Counted from the first letter of the stretch, positions 1 through 8,196 are shown. The stretch is DNA of 43,130 nucleotides from DYRG01 sp041161065 (GCA_041161065.1 JBEAVE010000001.1:1-43130), one strand, 5' to 3'. Program-made: numbers and translations. The notes: a model not told the origin generated them from the letters alone.

Positions 1-56
1 CCCGTTCTCTCTATAAAAACTATTACTTTTTTCCTCAAATCTATACTGTAACTCAT
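1..56 (-). mobile_element. IS630-family transposase, N-terminal fragment cut by window edge
   Basis: Reading the minus strand from an ATG at 56 gives MSYSIDLRKKVIVFIERT and runs off the left edge. The MSYS.DLRKKVI..IE opening is typical of IS630-family transposases, where it leads into a helix-turn-helix that binds the element ends; the DDE catalytic domain would lie outside the window. A purine-rich Shine-Dalgarno stretch (AGGAAGAAGAG) sits directly before the ATG. Only 18 complete codons are visible, so the assignment rests on the N-terminal motif alone. The left-neighbour ORF at 101-292 stops where the element would begin, which supports an insertion. Confidence 0.6.
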
Positions 57-100
57 CTCTTCTTCCTTCTTCACTTATAAAACTATAGCAAATTCTATCT

Positions 101-292
101 TTATAGGAATCTTACTATATATACAGACAGACCCCTTGCTTGGCATGTATATTCTCGTCCAAGTTCATAATAAGATTTAAAATCTTTCTCTTTTGGAATT
201 GCTCTATCAGTAAATCTATATGTGTCACCAGACACTGGTACGGCATGATTCGGGGGACAGTCCTTTGGGTAATGTGTAGGATAATTATTCAT
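101..292 (-). CDS. Small conserved hypothetical protein, probably 3'-truncated by the IS630 element
   Basis: This 63-residue ORF has the look of a small family of cysteine-containing soluble proteins (a DCPP..A opening, a central YRF segment, then CQARGLSVY). After GLSVY the reading frame passes into a TATATA stretch and ends after six more residues (IVRFL region). Family resemblance is from memory and unverified; members I recall continue past GLSVY. IS630 elements insert at TA dinucleotides, so the natural reading is that the 3' end was replaced by element sequence. No signal peptide or membrane segment is visible, and no clear ribosome binding site precedes the ATG. Function unknown. Confidence 0.5.
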   Translation of the reverse strand: MNNYPTHYPKDCPPNHAVPVSGDTYRFTDRAIPKEKDFKSYYELGREYTCQARGLSVYIVRFL

Positions 293-409
293 AGTTGTTT
301 TGTATTTTAGACTAAAGAAAAGATCAGATCGCTTGGCATTCTAACTCAAATTCTCTCTCATTCCCACAAATATAAATTTATAGGAACGAGAAAGAGTTGA
401 AATCAACGA

Positions 410-2353
410 TTACGATTTGTTAGCGCGGTCGTTGACTAAGTTGTCGACAACGGATGGGTCGGCGAGGGTTGAGGTGTCGCCCAATGCACTGACTTCGTTG
501 GCGGCGATTTTACGTAAGATGCGGCGCATGATTTTGCCTGAACGAGTTTTTGGTAAGCCGGGCGCCCATTGAATTACATCAGGAGATGCGATAGGTCCGA
601 TTTCTTTACGAACCAACGCGACCAATTCTTTTTTGAGTTCGTCAGTGGGTTCGATGCCCGCCATTAAGGTGACATAAGCATAAATGCCTTGACCTTTGAT
701 GTCGTGTGGATAACCAACCACTGCCGCTTCCGCGACTTTTTCGTGTAAAACCAACGCGCTTTCCACTTCCGCAGTACCCATGCGATGACCAGAAACGTTA
801 ATTACGTCATCAACGCGACCCGTGATCCAATAATAACCGTCTTCATCGCGGCGTGCGCCATCTCCAGTGAAGTATAAGCCTTTGTAAGTGCTGAAATAAG
901 TTTGGATAAAGCGTTCGTGATCGCCGTACACGGTACGCATTTGAGCGGGCCAAGGACGTGTGATGACCAAGTTACCTTCTGCGGGATTGCCTTCGATGAA
1001 ATTGCCGTCGTTATCAACTAAAGCTGGCACAACACCAAAGAATGGACGGGTTGCAGAACCGGGTTTGAGTTTGGTCGCGCCGGGTAATGGGGTGATTAAA
1101 ATTCCACCGGTTTCGGTTTGCCACCAAGTGTCGACGATTGGGCAACGGTCTTTGCCGACGGTGCGGTGATACCATTCCCACGCTTCAGGGTTGATGGGTT
1201 CGCCAACGCTTCCCAATAAACGCAATGAGCTAAGATCATGTTTATTAACGAAATCATCGCCTTGACCCATTAATGAACGAATCGCGGTTGGAGCGGTGTA
1301 GAAAGTATTAACTTTATGTTTTGCAACGACTTGCCAGAAACGACCCGCATCTGGATAAGTGGGGATGCCTTCGAACATCATGGTGGTCGCGCCGTTTGCC
1401 AAAGGTCCGTACACGATGTAAGAGTGACCCGTTACCCAGCCCACGTCCGCAGTACACCAGTAAATATCGCCATCATGATAATCAAAGACGTATTTGTGGG
1501 TCATCGCTGCGTAGAGGATATAACCGCCAGAGGTGTGCAATGCGCCTTTGGGTTTGCCGGTTGAACCAGAAGTATAAAGCGTAAATAAAGGAGCTTCAGA
1601 ATCCATTGATTCGGGTTCGCATTCGGCGGCGGCTTGAGCCATTAATTCGCCGTATTTAACGTCCCGCCCTTCTTTCCAATTGACTTTGCCGCCCGTGCGT
1701 TCGACGACGATTGAGGTGTGGACATTCGGGCAAGATTCTAAGGCTTTGTCTGCATTGGCTTTTAAGGGAACACGACGACCGCCGCGCAAACTTTCGTCAG
1801 AGGTAATGATCACGCGACAATCCGAATCAATAATACGATCTTTGAGAGCTTCGGGAGAAAATCCACCAAAAACAATAGAATGCACCGCACCAATCCGAGC
1901 GCACGCCAACATAGAAATAGCGGCTTCTGGAATCATAGGAAGATAAATACAAACGCGATCACCTTTTTGAACACCGCGAGATTTCAAAACGTTAGCAAAT
2001 TTGCAAACTTCTGCGTGTAATTCTTTGTAAGAAATATGTTTAGATTCATTAGGATCGTCACCTTCCCAAATGATAGCGGTTTGATCGCCGCGAGTGGCTA
2101 AATGACGGTCTAAACAGTTATAAGAAACGTTAAGTTCACCGCCGACAAACCAATTAATGTGCCCTTTGTTGTAATCCCAATCTTGAACTTTATCCCATTT
2201 TTTAGTCCAAGAAATAAAGCTTTCGGCTTGTTCTGCCCAAAAATTATCTGAATCGTTGATGGAACGATCATACATTTCTAAATATTTGTCATTGTCAATG
2301 TGCGCGCGCGCAGCGGCATCGGCGGGTACGTCATAAACTTTCACGTCAGACAT
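410..2353 (-). CDS. acs: Acetyl-CoA synthetase (AMP-forming)
   Basis: Activates acetate to acetyl-CoA through an acetyl-AMP intermediate in the cytoplasm, feeding acetate into central metabolism. The 647-residue protein aligns with E. coli Acs over its whole length: the adenylate-forming P-loop YTSGSTGKPKG near residue 265, YWCTADVGWVTGHSY, DTWWQTETGG, and the C-terminal PKTRSGKIMRR near residue 609 carrying the lysine that is regulated by acetylation in the family. The ATG at 2353 (MSDVKVYDVP) is chosen over one five codons upstream because AAGGAG lies just before it inside the longer ORF. The gene stands alone. A candidate promoter and palindrome lie upstream (2401-2429). Confidence 0.97.
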   Translation of the reverse strand: MSDVKVYDVPADAAARAHIDNDKYLEMYDRSINDSDNFWAEQAESFISWTKKWDKVQDWDYNKGHINWFVGGELNVSYNCLDRHLATRGDQTAIIWEGDDPNESKHISYKELHAEVCKFANVLKSRGVQKGDRVCIYLPMIPEAAISMLACARIGAVHSIVFGGFSPEALKDRIIDSDCRVIITSDESLRGGRRVPLKANADKALESCPNVHTSIVVERTGGKVNWKEGRDVKYGELMAQAAAECEPESMDSEAPLFTLYTSGSTGKPKGALHTSGGYILYAAMTHKYVFDYHDGDIYWCTADVGWVTGHSYIVYGPLANGATTMMFEGIPTYPDAGRFWQVVAKHKVNTFYTAPTAIRSLMGQGDDFVNKHDLSSLRLLGSVGEPINPEAWEWYHRTVGKDRCPIVDTWWQTETGGILITPLPGATKLKPGSATRPFFGVVPALVDNDGNFIEGNPAEGNLVITRPWPAQMRTVYGDHERFIQTYFSTYKGLYFTGDGARRDEDGYYWITGRVDDVINVSGHRMGTAEVESALVLHEKVAEAAVVGYPHDIKGQGIYAYVTLMAGIEPTDELKKELVALVRKEIGPIASPDVIQWAPGLPKTRSGKIMRRILRKIAANEVSALGDTSTLADPSVVDNLVNDRANKS

Positions 2354-2400
2354 AGAAAACTCCTTCATTTTATGGTGTTTAAAAAACGTTAATACAGTGG

Positions 2401-2429
2401 GTTATTGTTCAATAACGCCCGACAGTGTA
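2401..2429 (-). promoter_or_regulatory. Candidate acs promoter with overlapping palindrome
   Basis: On the minus strand an extended -10-like TGTTACACT occupies 2432-2424, and a 7-bp perfect inverted repeat with a 2-base spacer (GTTATTG/CAATAAC, 2401-2416) sits right where transcription would start, about 50 bases before the acs ATG. The layout resembles a promoter with an operator at +1, but the -35 is poor and no specific regulator is recognised. Low confidence. Confidence 0.25.
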
Positions 2430-2582
2430 ACAAAACTAACGGATCGATTAAAATCCTTAAGTTTGTTAATTCTCTATAACAGTATTTTGAGGGGTTAGAA
2501 ATGATGTCTATTCTTTTAATTTGTGCAATGCCTAAATAAGGCTAAGTTGTGATATAGTTTTGGCTTTGGACAACCTGATTAA

Positions 2583-2933
2583 ATGATAATGTTGAAAAAA
2601 TCCCACGATATAATTGATGCAACCGAAGAAAATTTTGAGGAAATGGTGTTGCAATATTCTTTTCAAAAACCTGTTTTAGTTGATTTCTGGGCGGAGTGGT
2701 GTCACCCTTGTCGGGTTTTAACGCCAATCTTAGAGAAATATCATCAAGAAAACCCCGAAAAATGGCGGTTAGCAAAAGTGGAGGCTGATGAAAATATGCG
2801 CCTTGCTGGACGTTACAAATTGCGCGGTTTTCCAACCGTTTTATTATTTCACCAAGGCGAAATGTTAGGGCATTTCAGTGGAGCAAAACCTTTGCATTGG
2901 ATTAAAGAATTTATGGCGAGCCATGCTCTATAG
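2583..2933 (+). CDS. Thioredoxin-like protein with WCHPC active site
   Basis: A single-domain, 116-residue thioredoxin fold: beta strand VLVDFWAEWC, redox motif C40-H-P-C43, and the cis-proline motif RGFPTVLLF (P84). It has no signal peptide, so it should act in the cytoplasm as a dithiol-disulfide oxidoreductase or as a YbbN-like chaperone-associated thioredoxin. The usual thioredoxin motif is CGPC; the CHPC variant here would be expected to shift the redox potential, which is inference. Its 3' end overlaps the convergent permease gene by 23 bases. The start could also be the in-frame ATG at 2589. It is not certain that this is the main cellular thioredoxin (TrxA). Confidence 0.85.
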   Translation: MIMLKKSHDIIDATEENFEEMVLQYSFQKPVLVDFWAEWCHPCRVLTPILEKYHQENPEKWRLAKVEADENMRLAGRYKLRGFPTVLLFHQGEMLGHFSGAKPLHWIKEFMASHAL

Positions 2934-4110
2934 GAACGTGTTTGTAACGAATGGCGTGTCCAAATAAATAAGTGCAGACGGGTACGCCTAATAATAAACC
3001 CCAAAAATGAAATAATTTTCCTCCTAATGTTAAAATAATAAGCACGATAACGGGATTGATATGTAGACGTGCACCATAAATGTTTGGATTTAAAATATAT
3101 CCTTCCACAAAATGGATAACAATAATGAAAACAACTGCAATTCCCATCAATTGTAATCCGCCTGTTTGTAATGTTACCAAAAAGATAGGAATAGAACTAA
3201 TAATAAAACCCGCCACAGGAATGAAACTACAAAAGAAAACAATCACCGATAAGAAAGCAATATGCTCCCCCATTCCCATTGCATACAATCCCACCGAAGT
3301 AAGAAAAGTATTGACGATACCAATATATAGCTGCGCTTCAAAGGATTCGCCTAACACCCTTGAAAAATCTAAAATACTATCAGCCACTTCAATGTAAATA
3401 AACCGCAATTTAGTGTGTGCTAAATTCGCCACGCTTGCACTTAAATTGGGTAAATCTAATACAATCAAAAATGAAAACATCAATGATAACAAAAACGCCG
3501 ACGCAATTGAAAAGACATACCCGCTTAAATTTTTTAATTTATCGATAACAACTTTGATGGTTTGTTGGCTATTAACTTCGATATTAGAACCGTCGCCAGA
3601 ATCTAATAAATGTCCTAAAATTTTTCCCGCCACTGAAATCGAAGGTGAAGTTGATTTATTGTTATCACTATTTTCAACTAATAGGTTTCTATCGCGAAGG
3701 TTTTTGAGTTCTGGAACGACTTCATAAAGTGCGGGGAATTTGTTACCAATTTCCAATAAAATTTCATCGATTTTAGCGGTATAAGTACTAAATTGCTGAG
3801 CAAAGCCTTGCGCTTGATTAATGACTTTAGGAACGAGGTAACTTCCCGCTGATGTCAGCGCGCCAAAAAGTAAGGTTGCAATGATAACTACTCGGATCGT
3901 TCTACTTTTAATATAAGCACCTAATTTATTTACGCCACTTTCTTGAACATAAGCAAAAATAAAAGTGAGAAAAATCAGAAGAAAAAATGAGCTTAAGATG
4001 TACAATATGCCAAACAATAATCCCCAAACAACAATTCGAGAAAATAGTGCAAATAGATAATCCCAAGGGGGAGGAAAAGAGGGTATGTTTTCGTGAGGAA
4101 TCGTATTCAT
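2911..4110 (-). CDS. AI-2E family transporter / PerM-type permease
   Basis: A 399-residue polytopic inner-membrane protein of the AI-2E exporter (UPF0118, PerM/YdiK) family. It has two hydrophobic segments near the N-terminus (about residues 30-55 and 75-95), a soluble middle, and a cluster of membrane helices from about 200 to 385. The hallmark C-terminal motif is present: INPVIVLIILTLGGKLFHFWGLLLGVPV, seen here in pieces around residues 345-375. Members export small molecules or act as Na+/H+ antiporters; the substrate cannot be told from sequence. The gene is monocistronic and convergent with the thioredoxin-like gene. Confidence 0.88.
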   Translation of the reverse strand: MNTIPHENIPSFPPPWDYLFALFSRIVVWGLLFGILYILSSFFLLIFLTFIFAYVQESGVNKLGAYIKSRTIRVVIIATLLFGALTSAGSYLVPKVINQAQGFAQQFSTYTAKIDEILLEIGNKFPALYEVVPELKNLRDRNLLVENSDNNKSTSPSISVAGKILGHLLDSGDGSNIEVNSQQTIKVVIDKLKNLSGYVFSIASAFLLSLMFSFLIVLDLPNLSASVANLAHTKLRFIYIEVADSILDFSRVLGESFEAQLYIGIVNTFLTSVGLYAMGMGEHIAFLSVIVFFCSFIPVAGFIISSIPIFLVTLQTGGLQLMGIAVVFIIVIHFVEGYILNPNIYGARLHINPVIVLIILTLGGKLFHFWGLLLGVPVCTYLFGHAIRYKHVPIEHGSP

Positions 4111-4171
4111 AGCGGTATCATCTTTACAAAATAACGGAGGAAAAGTGTTTATATTTTACTGCAAAATGGTG

Positions 4172-4180
4172 ATTATAACA
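4172..4180 (-). promoter_or_regulatory. Extended -10 promoter element for the permease gene
   Basis: The minus strand reads TGTTATAAT (4180-4172), a perfect extended -10 box about 60 bases before the permease ATG at 4110. No good -35 hexamer is visible, which extended -10 promoters tolerate. Confidence 0.4.
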
Positions 4181-4329
4181 TTGATGATAAGCAACGAAAC
4201 GCCGGATAAATATTTTTTAATGATAAATCAAGTTGTTGTGAAAAACATCATTTTATTTTTTAAAGAAAAATGCGCGTTTTTAGTGCATATAATTTGATTG
4301 AGAGGAGAATTTTTAGTGAGAAATAACTC

Positions 4330-4409
4330 GGTAGTGGTATATTAACGAGCAATCATCTTTATATTTCAATTGGTTAGATAAATATTTCATTCAAGTTTAT
4401 ACCACTACC
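4330..4409. repeat. Perfect 12-bp inverted repeat with 56-base spacer
   Basis: GGTAGTGGTATA at 4330-4341 is exactly complementary to TATACCACTACC at 4398-4409. The match does not extend inward or outward. It lies just downstream of the aroC stop codon (minus strand). It could be the ends of a small decayed mobile element or a long-loop hairpin; no flanking target duplication is evident, and there is no T-run making it a standard terminator. Confidence 0.5.
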
Positions 4410-4419
4410 AATGTTTCAA

Positions 4420-5502
4420 TTAGAAATAATGCTTTGGTTTAAATTCCGCATTTTGGGCACGATTTCTCAGCAAATGATCCATTAAAACAAGGGCTAACAT
4501 CGCTTCAGCAATTGGCGTGGCTCGAATACCCACACAAGGATCATGGCGACCGGTGGTAATAACTTCGCATTCATCTCCATGAAGATCAAGCGTTTTTCCC
4601 GCAATTCGAAGGCTCGACGTGGGTTTCAATGCCATGCTCACCAAAATATCTTGACCGGTCGAAATCCCGCCCAAAATCCCGCCCGCATGATTGCTCAAAA
4701 AGCCCTGATTGCGCATTTCGTCGCGATGTTGCGTGCCTTTTTGTTCAACACAATCAAAGCCATCGCCGATTTCCACCGCTTTTACTGCGTTAATTCCCAT
4801 CATTGCGTGGGCAATGTCCGCGTCGAGGCGATCAAAAATCGGTTCGCCCAATCCAACCGGCACATTTGACGCAACCACATTGATTCTCGCGCCAATCGAA
4901 TTGCCTTCTTTGCGCAAATTATCCATAAATGCTTCTAATTGGGGGACTTTTTCAAAATCGGGACAAAAAAACGGATTTTGTTCAACCGCATTCCAATCGA
5001 GCAATTCGCATTTGATCGAACCTAATTGTGCTAAATAGCCGCGTATTAAAACACCATATTTTTCAGCGAGATATTTCTTCGCAATCGCACCCGCCGCGAC
5101 TCGAACGGCGGTTTCTCGAGCCGAAGAACGTCCGCCGCCGCGATAATCTCTAAATCCATATTTTTGTTGATAAGTATAATCGGCGTGACCCGGACGAAAT
5201 TTCTCGGCAATATCGCCGTAATCCTTTGATCGTTGGTCAGTATTTTCAATCAACAATCCAATGGGCGTTCCCGTTGTTTTGCCCTTAAATACCCCCGACA
5301 AAATTTTCACCTCATCGGCTTCGCGGCGTTGAGTGGTGTGGCGCGATTGCCCGGGTTTGCGGCGATCCAAATCGATTTGCAAATCCGCCTCGCACAAACT
5401 CAAATTCGGCGGACACCCATCGACAATCCCGCCAATCGCCGCCCCGTGACTTTCCCCAAAGGTCGTCACCGTAAATAACTTCCCAAACGTATTTCCTGAC
5501 AT
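4420..5502 (-). CDS. aroC: Chorismate synthase
   Basis: Converts 5-enolpyruvylshikimate-3-phosphate to chorismate using reduced FMN, the last step of the shikimate pathway for aromatic amino acids and folate. All signature regions are present in the 360-residue protein: GESHGAAIGGIVDGCPP near the N-terminus, RPGHADYTYQQKYG then DYRGGGRSSARETA around 105-130, and SNHAGGILGGISTGQ with the following MALKPTSS. The length equals the usual 350-365. The start ATG at 5502 gives the conserved MSGNTFGKLFTVTTFGESHG opening. It lies downstream of the NAD-kinase-like gene on the same strand, 70 bases apart. Confidence 0.97.
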   Translation of the reverse strand: MSGNTFGKLFTVTTFGESHGAAIGGIVDGCPPNLSLCEADLQIDLDRRKPGQSRHTTQRREADEVKILSGVFKGKTTGTPIGLLIENTDQRSKDYGDIAEKFRPGHADYTYQQKYGFRDYRGGGRSSARETAVRVAAGAIAKKYLAEKYGVLIRGYLAQLGSIKCELLDWNAVEQNPFFCPDFEKVPQLEAFMDNLRKEGNSIGARINVVASNVPVGLGEPIFDRLDADIAHAMMGINAVKAVEIGDGFDCVEQKGTQHRDEMRNQGFLSNHAGGILGGISTGQDILVSMALKPTSSLRIAGKTLDLHGDECEVITTGRHDPCVGIRATPIAEAMLALVLMDHLLRNRAQNAEFKPKHYF

Positions 5503-5572
5503 TTTCTTTTATCCCTTTTAAGTAACTTGATATTAAAAAACAGCCTTTAGAACAAAGACTTCTTTCTTTTAA

Positions 5573-6478
5573 TTAAATAACTAATTGAGCGGTTTGTTGG
5601 GCAATCCCAATCGTGGCAATTGAACCTGCATTAAAAGTTAGAAAATCGCTTTCAATTCCGTCAGAGAAAATAACCCCATTTGTCGGCATAAAAGATTCTA
5701 TTATTAAACGATTTGAATGTTTCAAAATACCCGCTGTTAAATGGGTTTGAGAAGTTTTGCTTTGAAAAGGCTCTCGAACCACAAACATCAATTCATTTTC
5801 TTTGAAAGAACTGGTTAATGGACGTTTTGTTTTATGTAACGCATTGACCATATTAAAAACCGAACTTAACCATCCCGTTGAACCCATTTTAGTTGAAACA
5901 ATAATCCCTGAAGAAGATTGGTTTTCCTGTTTCTCTAAAAAAGAAATCTTATAACGCGCCGAAGTATGTGAAGAAACACCAATAAATAAATCATTGAACG
6001 CCAATAACCTTTGACCATCATTTAAAACCGCTTCCGCTAAATGTACCATTTTGATTTGATAATGGTTATTTAAAACCTTTTCAACAATCTGAAGAAAATT
6101 TTGAGCATTGAACGGTAATAAAACCCCATCATAACGTGGCGGATCGGGGTTTATGGCAATGATAGGAAGTTGATGAACATATTTTGCAGTATTGGCTACC
6201 AAACCATCTTGCCCAATCACTAAAATAAGTTGGTTATTTTGAAATAAAAAACTGGGAAGAAATGAACGATCAATGGTTTTATTTTTAAGGATTTTAGACA
6301 ATCGCCGTTGCACTAAAGAAAGTGCCGTTTGAAACTGTTCGTGTTCTATTTCATAATCCGCAAAATCCCCACCTAAACTTTCTATATAGAATTTTGCTTG
6401 TGCTTTGGTATTAAAGCGTTCGATAAGGGTTTCTAGGCGGGTTTTATTTTTAACAATAATGGCATATTCAATGGTCAT
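5573..6478 (-). CDS. NAD kinase-like protein paired with SPFH gene
   Basis: A 301-residue protein with the layout of the NAD(+)/NADH kinase fold. The nucleotide-binding GGDG motif appears as G-Q-D-G in LVIGQDGLVAN, followed by PIIAINPDPPRYDGVLLPF, an NDLFIG segment matching the NE/D NAD-binding region, and STKMGSTGW corresponding to the S/T-rich catalytic loop. It is divergent from standard PpnK, so it may be a paralogue with altered activity rather than the housekeeping NAD kinase. Its start lies 3 bases after the stop of the SPFH gene, so the two are almost certainly co-translated. Substrate and activity are not established by sequence. Confidence 0.7.
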   Translation of the reverse strand: MTIEYAIIVKNKTRLETLIERFNTKAQAKFYIESLGGDFADYEIEHEQFQTALSLVQRRLSKILKNKTIDRSFLPSFLFQNNQLILVIGQDGLVANTAKYVHQLPIIAINPDPPRYDGVLLPFNAQNFLQIVEKVLNNHYQIKMVHLAEAVLNDGQRLLAFNDLFIGVSSHTSARYKISFLEKQENQSSSGIIVSTKMGSTGWLSSVFNMVNALHKTKRPLTSSFKENELMFVVREPFQSKTSQTHLTAGILKHSNRLIIESFMPTNGVIFSDGIESDFLTFNAGSIATIGIAQQTAQLVI

Positions 6479-6481
6479 ATT

Positions 6482-7489
6482 TTATTTTTGACTGAGCAGA
6501 GAATCTAGCAGTTCTGGGCTGATATTCAAATTACCAATTTTATCAGCATTTTCAGCAAGTTGTCTAAAAGCTAACGCAATATTAAATTTAGGATCAGGAT
6601 TATTATTTAATGCCACTAAAATGCGCCAATCTATTTCTTTGTAAGGTTTCAAGGTGGTTTCAATCACATAACCTTGTGTGTCAGCTTCTTTACGTTCATT
6701 AGTAGTTTTCTGTTTGAGCAACTCGGCGCGATGATCCTCGACTAAAATTTCGGTTTGTACTTCCATTTCACGTAATTTTCGATCATTGTCAGCCTGTTGA
6801 ATTTTTGCTTCCATTTGCTTTTCTGCGATTTGTTTCTTTTTCTCTTCGACAGCGATTTCTGTATTCAATTCACTTTCTTTAATTCGGCGTTCTTGTTCAA
6901 CGGCAAAATTACGGCGTTCATAAATAGCTTGATCGGCTTCTTGCTGGAGTTTCTCGCGGGTTTCTGTTTCTAATGCGCGCGCCATTTCGGGAGTGGGTTT
7001 CACCGCCAAAATATTGACGCTTAAAATTTCAATCCCTAACATTGCAATAGCTTGAGAAAGTTGTAATCCATCGAGGATTTTATCTTGAATAGATTTTGCT
7101 GCTCGAATCGCGGCTTTTAGGCTTAATTCATGAATAAAAGAAGCGGTGGCTGTTTGTGCTTCATTTATTATTCGCTGATAGAGTTTTTCAATGTCGTTTT
7201 TCTTATAAATACCTCGATGATCAACGGTAAAATCAAGGATTTCTGATAATTGGTTGGGGTTTTTAATTTTATAGGAAATTTGTCCTTGAATAGAAATGTT
7301 TTGGTAATCGTTGGTAACTTCATTAAAAATAAAGGGCAGATCATTGCTTCCCAATGGAATTGCTGCAATAGAACTGTTAAAAGAAAAATAGAAGAAAGCC
7401 AAGCCCCGTCCTTGTTTGGTCATTTTACCATTTGTATAACGAATCACGTGCGTCATTGAATCAAATTTAATATAACTAATACCGAACAT
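6482..7489 (-). CDS. SPFH/band-7 domain protein with long coiled coil
   Basis: A 335-residue protein of the SPFH (stomatin/prohibitin/flotillin) class. The N-terminal 160 residues form the band-7 domain (GQGRGLAFFYFSF, SIQGQISYKIKNPNQL, ILSVNILAVKPTPEMARALE at its end), and residues about 170-275 are a charged Glu/Lys/Gln-rich coiled coil. No N-terminal membrane anchor is visible, unlike most flotillin-like proteins, so it may be cytosolic or peripherally membrane-bound. The ATG at 7489 (MFGISYIKF) is preferred because AAAGGAAA precedes it; an ATG 11 codons upstream lacks this. It is paired with the NAD-kinase-like gene 3 bases downstream. Confidence 0.8.
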   Translation of the reverse strand: MFGISYIKFDSMTHVIRYTNGKMTKQGRGLAFFYFSFNSSIAAIPLGSNDLPFIFNEVTNDYQNISIQGQISYKIKNPNQLSEILDFTVDHRGIYKKNDIEKLYQRIINEAQTATASFIHELSLKAAIRAAKSIQDKILDGLQLSQAIAMLGIEILSVNILAVKPTPEMARALETETREKLQQEADQAIYERRNFAVEQERRIKESELNTEIAVEEKKKQIAEKQMEAKIQQADNDRKLREMEVQTEILVEDHRAELLKQKTTNERKEADTQGYVIETTLKPYKEIDWRILVALNNNPDPKFNIALAFRQLAENADKIGNLNISPELLDSLLSQK

Positions 7490-7537
7490 AAGTGATTTCC
7501 TTTTATGGGTAATTTTGGGCACTATAGCATAAAAAAA

Positions 7538-7565
7538 CCGCTGACAAAAAGGACACTGTCAGCGG
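7538..7565 (-). terminator. Rho-independent terminator downstream of the H-NS gene
   Basis: A 9-bp perfect stem (CCGCTGACA at 7538-7546 with TGTCAGCGG at 7557-7565) and a 10-base loop. On the minus strand it is followed by seven T (7537-7531); a T-rich stretch also follows on the plus strand. It sits between the H-NS stop and the SPFH start. Confidence 0.8.
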
Positions 7566-7604
7566 CGTTTTTTAAGGAGTAAATAGCTATTTAGGGGTAG
7601 CGAT

Positions 7605-7967
7605 TTATGGCAATTTGAATTTTTCTAATTTTTCGCCGGCTTGTAATTTGTCTCTCAACCAACGTGGATGTTTACCCAAGCCAGTCCAAGTTTCATTAGG
7701 ATTGCTTGGGTTTTGGTACTTTGCTTTGTATTGCTTTTTTGGGCGACCTAAAACGGAATCTTTTTTAGCGGGACCGCGACCGCGACTAGCGGTGACGACT
7801 TCATCTAAAGAAAGACCGGATTCTTTGGCTTTTGCACGGAATTCGTCTAATAATAATTTACGTTTTTCGGATTGTTTGCCGCGTAACATATTATCGACTT
7901 GGTTTTTAACAACCATCAAATCATCGAAAGACATTTTTTCGATCAATTTTGCGACTTCTTTACTCAT
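7605..7967 (-). CDS. H-NS family nucleoid-associated protein
   Basis: A 120-residue H-NS-like DNA-binding protein that should bind curved AT-rich DNA and silence genes. The N-terminal half (residues 1-60) is a helical oligomerisation region; a basic linker (ASRGRGPAKK, GRPKKQYKAKY) leads to the C-terminal DNA-binding motif YQNPSNPNETWTGLGKHPRWL around 82-102, matching the Y.nP.n...TWtG.G..P.Wl signature. The ATG at 7967 (MSKEVAKLIEKM) is chosen because AGAGGAAA lies upstream; an ORF ATG 10 codons earlier lacks one. It is a single-gene unit with its own terminator. Confidence 0.93.
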   Translation of the reverse strand: MSKEVAKLIEKMSFDDLMVVKNQVDNMLRGKQSEKRKLLLDEFRAKAKESGLSLDEVVTASRGRGPAKKDSVLGRPKKQYKAKYQNPSNPNETWTGLGKHPRWLRDKLQAGEKLEKFKLP

Positions 7968-8188
7968 GGTGAGCTTTCCTCTTGTTAAGTTGTACAAATA
8001 AAAAGATGCTTTACGAAAAAGCTAAGCGTGATGGGTAACGCATTTGAGATAAAGTCTAACAGAAAAAAATAAAGAATGGAAATGTTTTTCTGTACACTTT
8101 ATTTGCGACAATAAATACTACAGATTGTTTTACTTTGCAAGCGTTTTTATCAAACTTTTTGGGTGGCGGGTTTTGAGGAGGGCTTTGT

Positions 8189-8196
8189 GGTATGAT
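8189..8196 (+). promoter_or_regulatory. Extended -10 promoter of leuS
   Basis: TGGTATGAT (TG one base before TATGAT, hexamer 8191-8196) forms an extended -10 box about 50 bases before the leuS ATG at 8244. It would start transcription near 8203, which argues against any leuS start upstream of that point. No convincing -35 is seen. Confidence 0.45.

Larger units (their letters stand above)
4111..4419. other. AT-rich intergenic region without a gene
   Basis: About 310 bases between the permease start and the aroC stop hold no convincing ORF. They contain the permease's extended -10 promoter (4172-4180) and a perfect 12-bp inverted repeat (4330-4341 and 4398-4409, see the repeat entry). No tRNA cloverleaf or transposon ORF was found. 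Confidence 0.6.

Noticed and set aside
341..398. Imperfect inverted repeat downstream of acs as its terminator
   Set aside because: The arms around AACTC/GAGTT and CTCTCTC/GAGAAAG contain mismatches and a long AU-rich loop, and no T-run follows on the minus strand.
7615..8001. A 128-codon plus-strand frame covering the H-NS gene
   Set aside because: It mirrors the H-NS coding sequence on the other strand and has no recognisable protein features.
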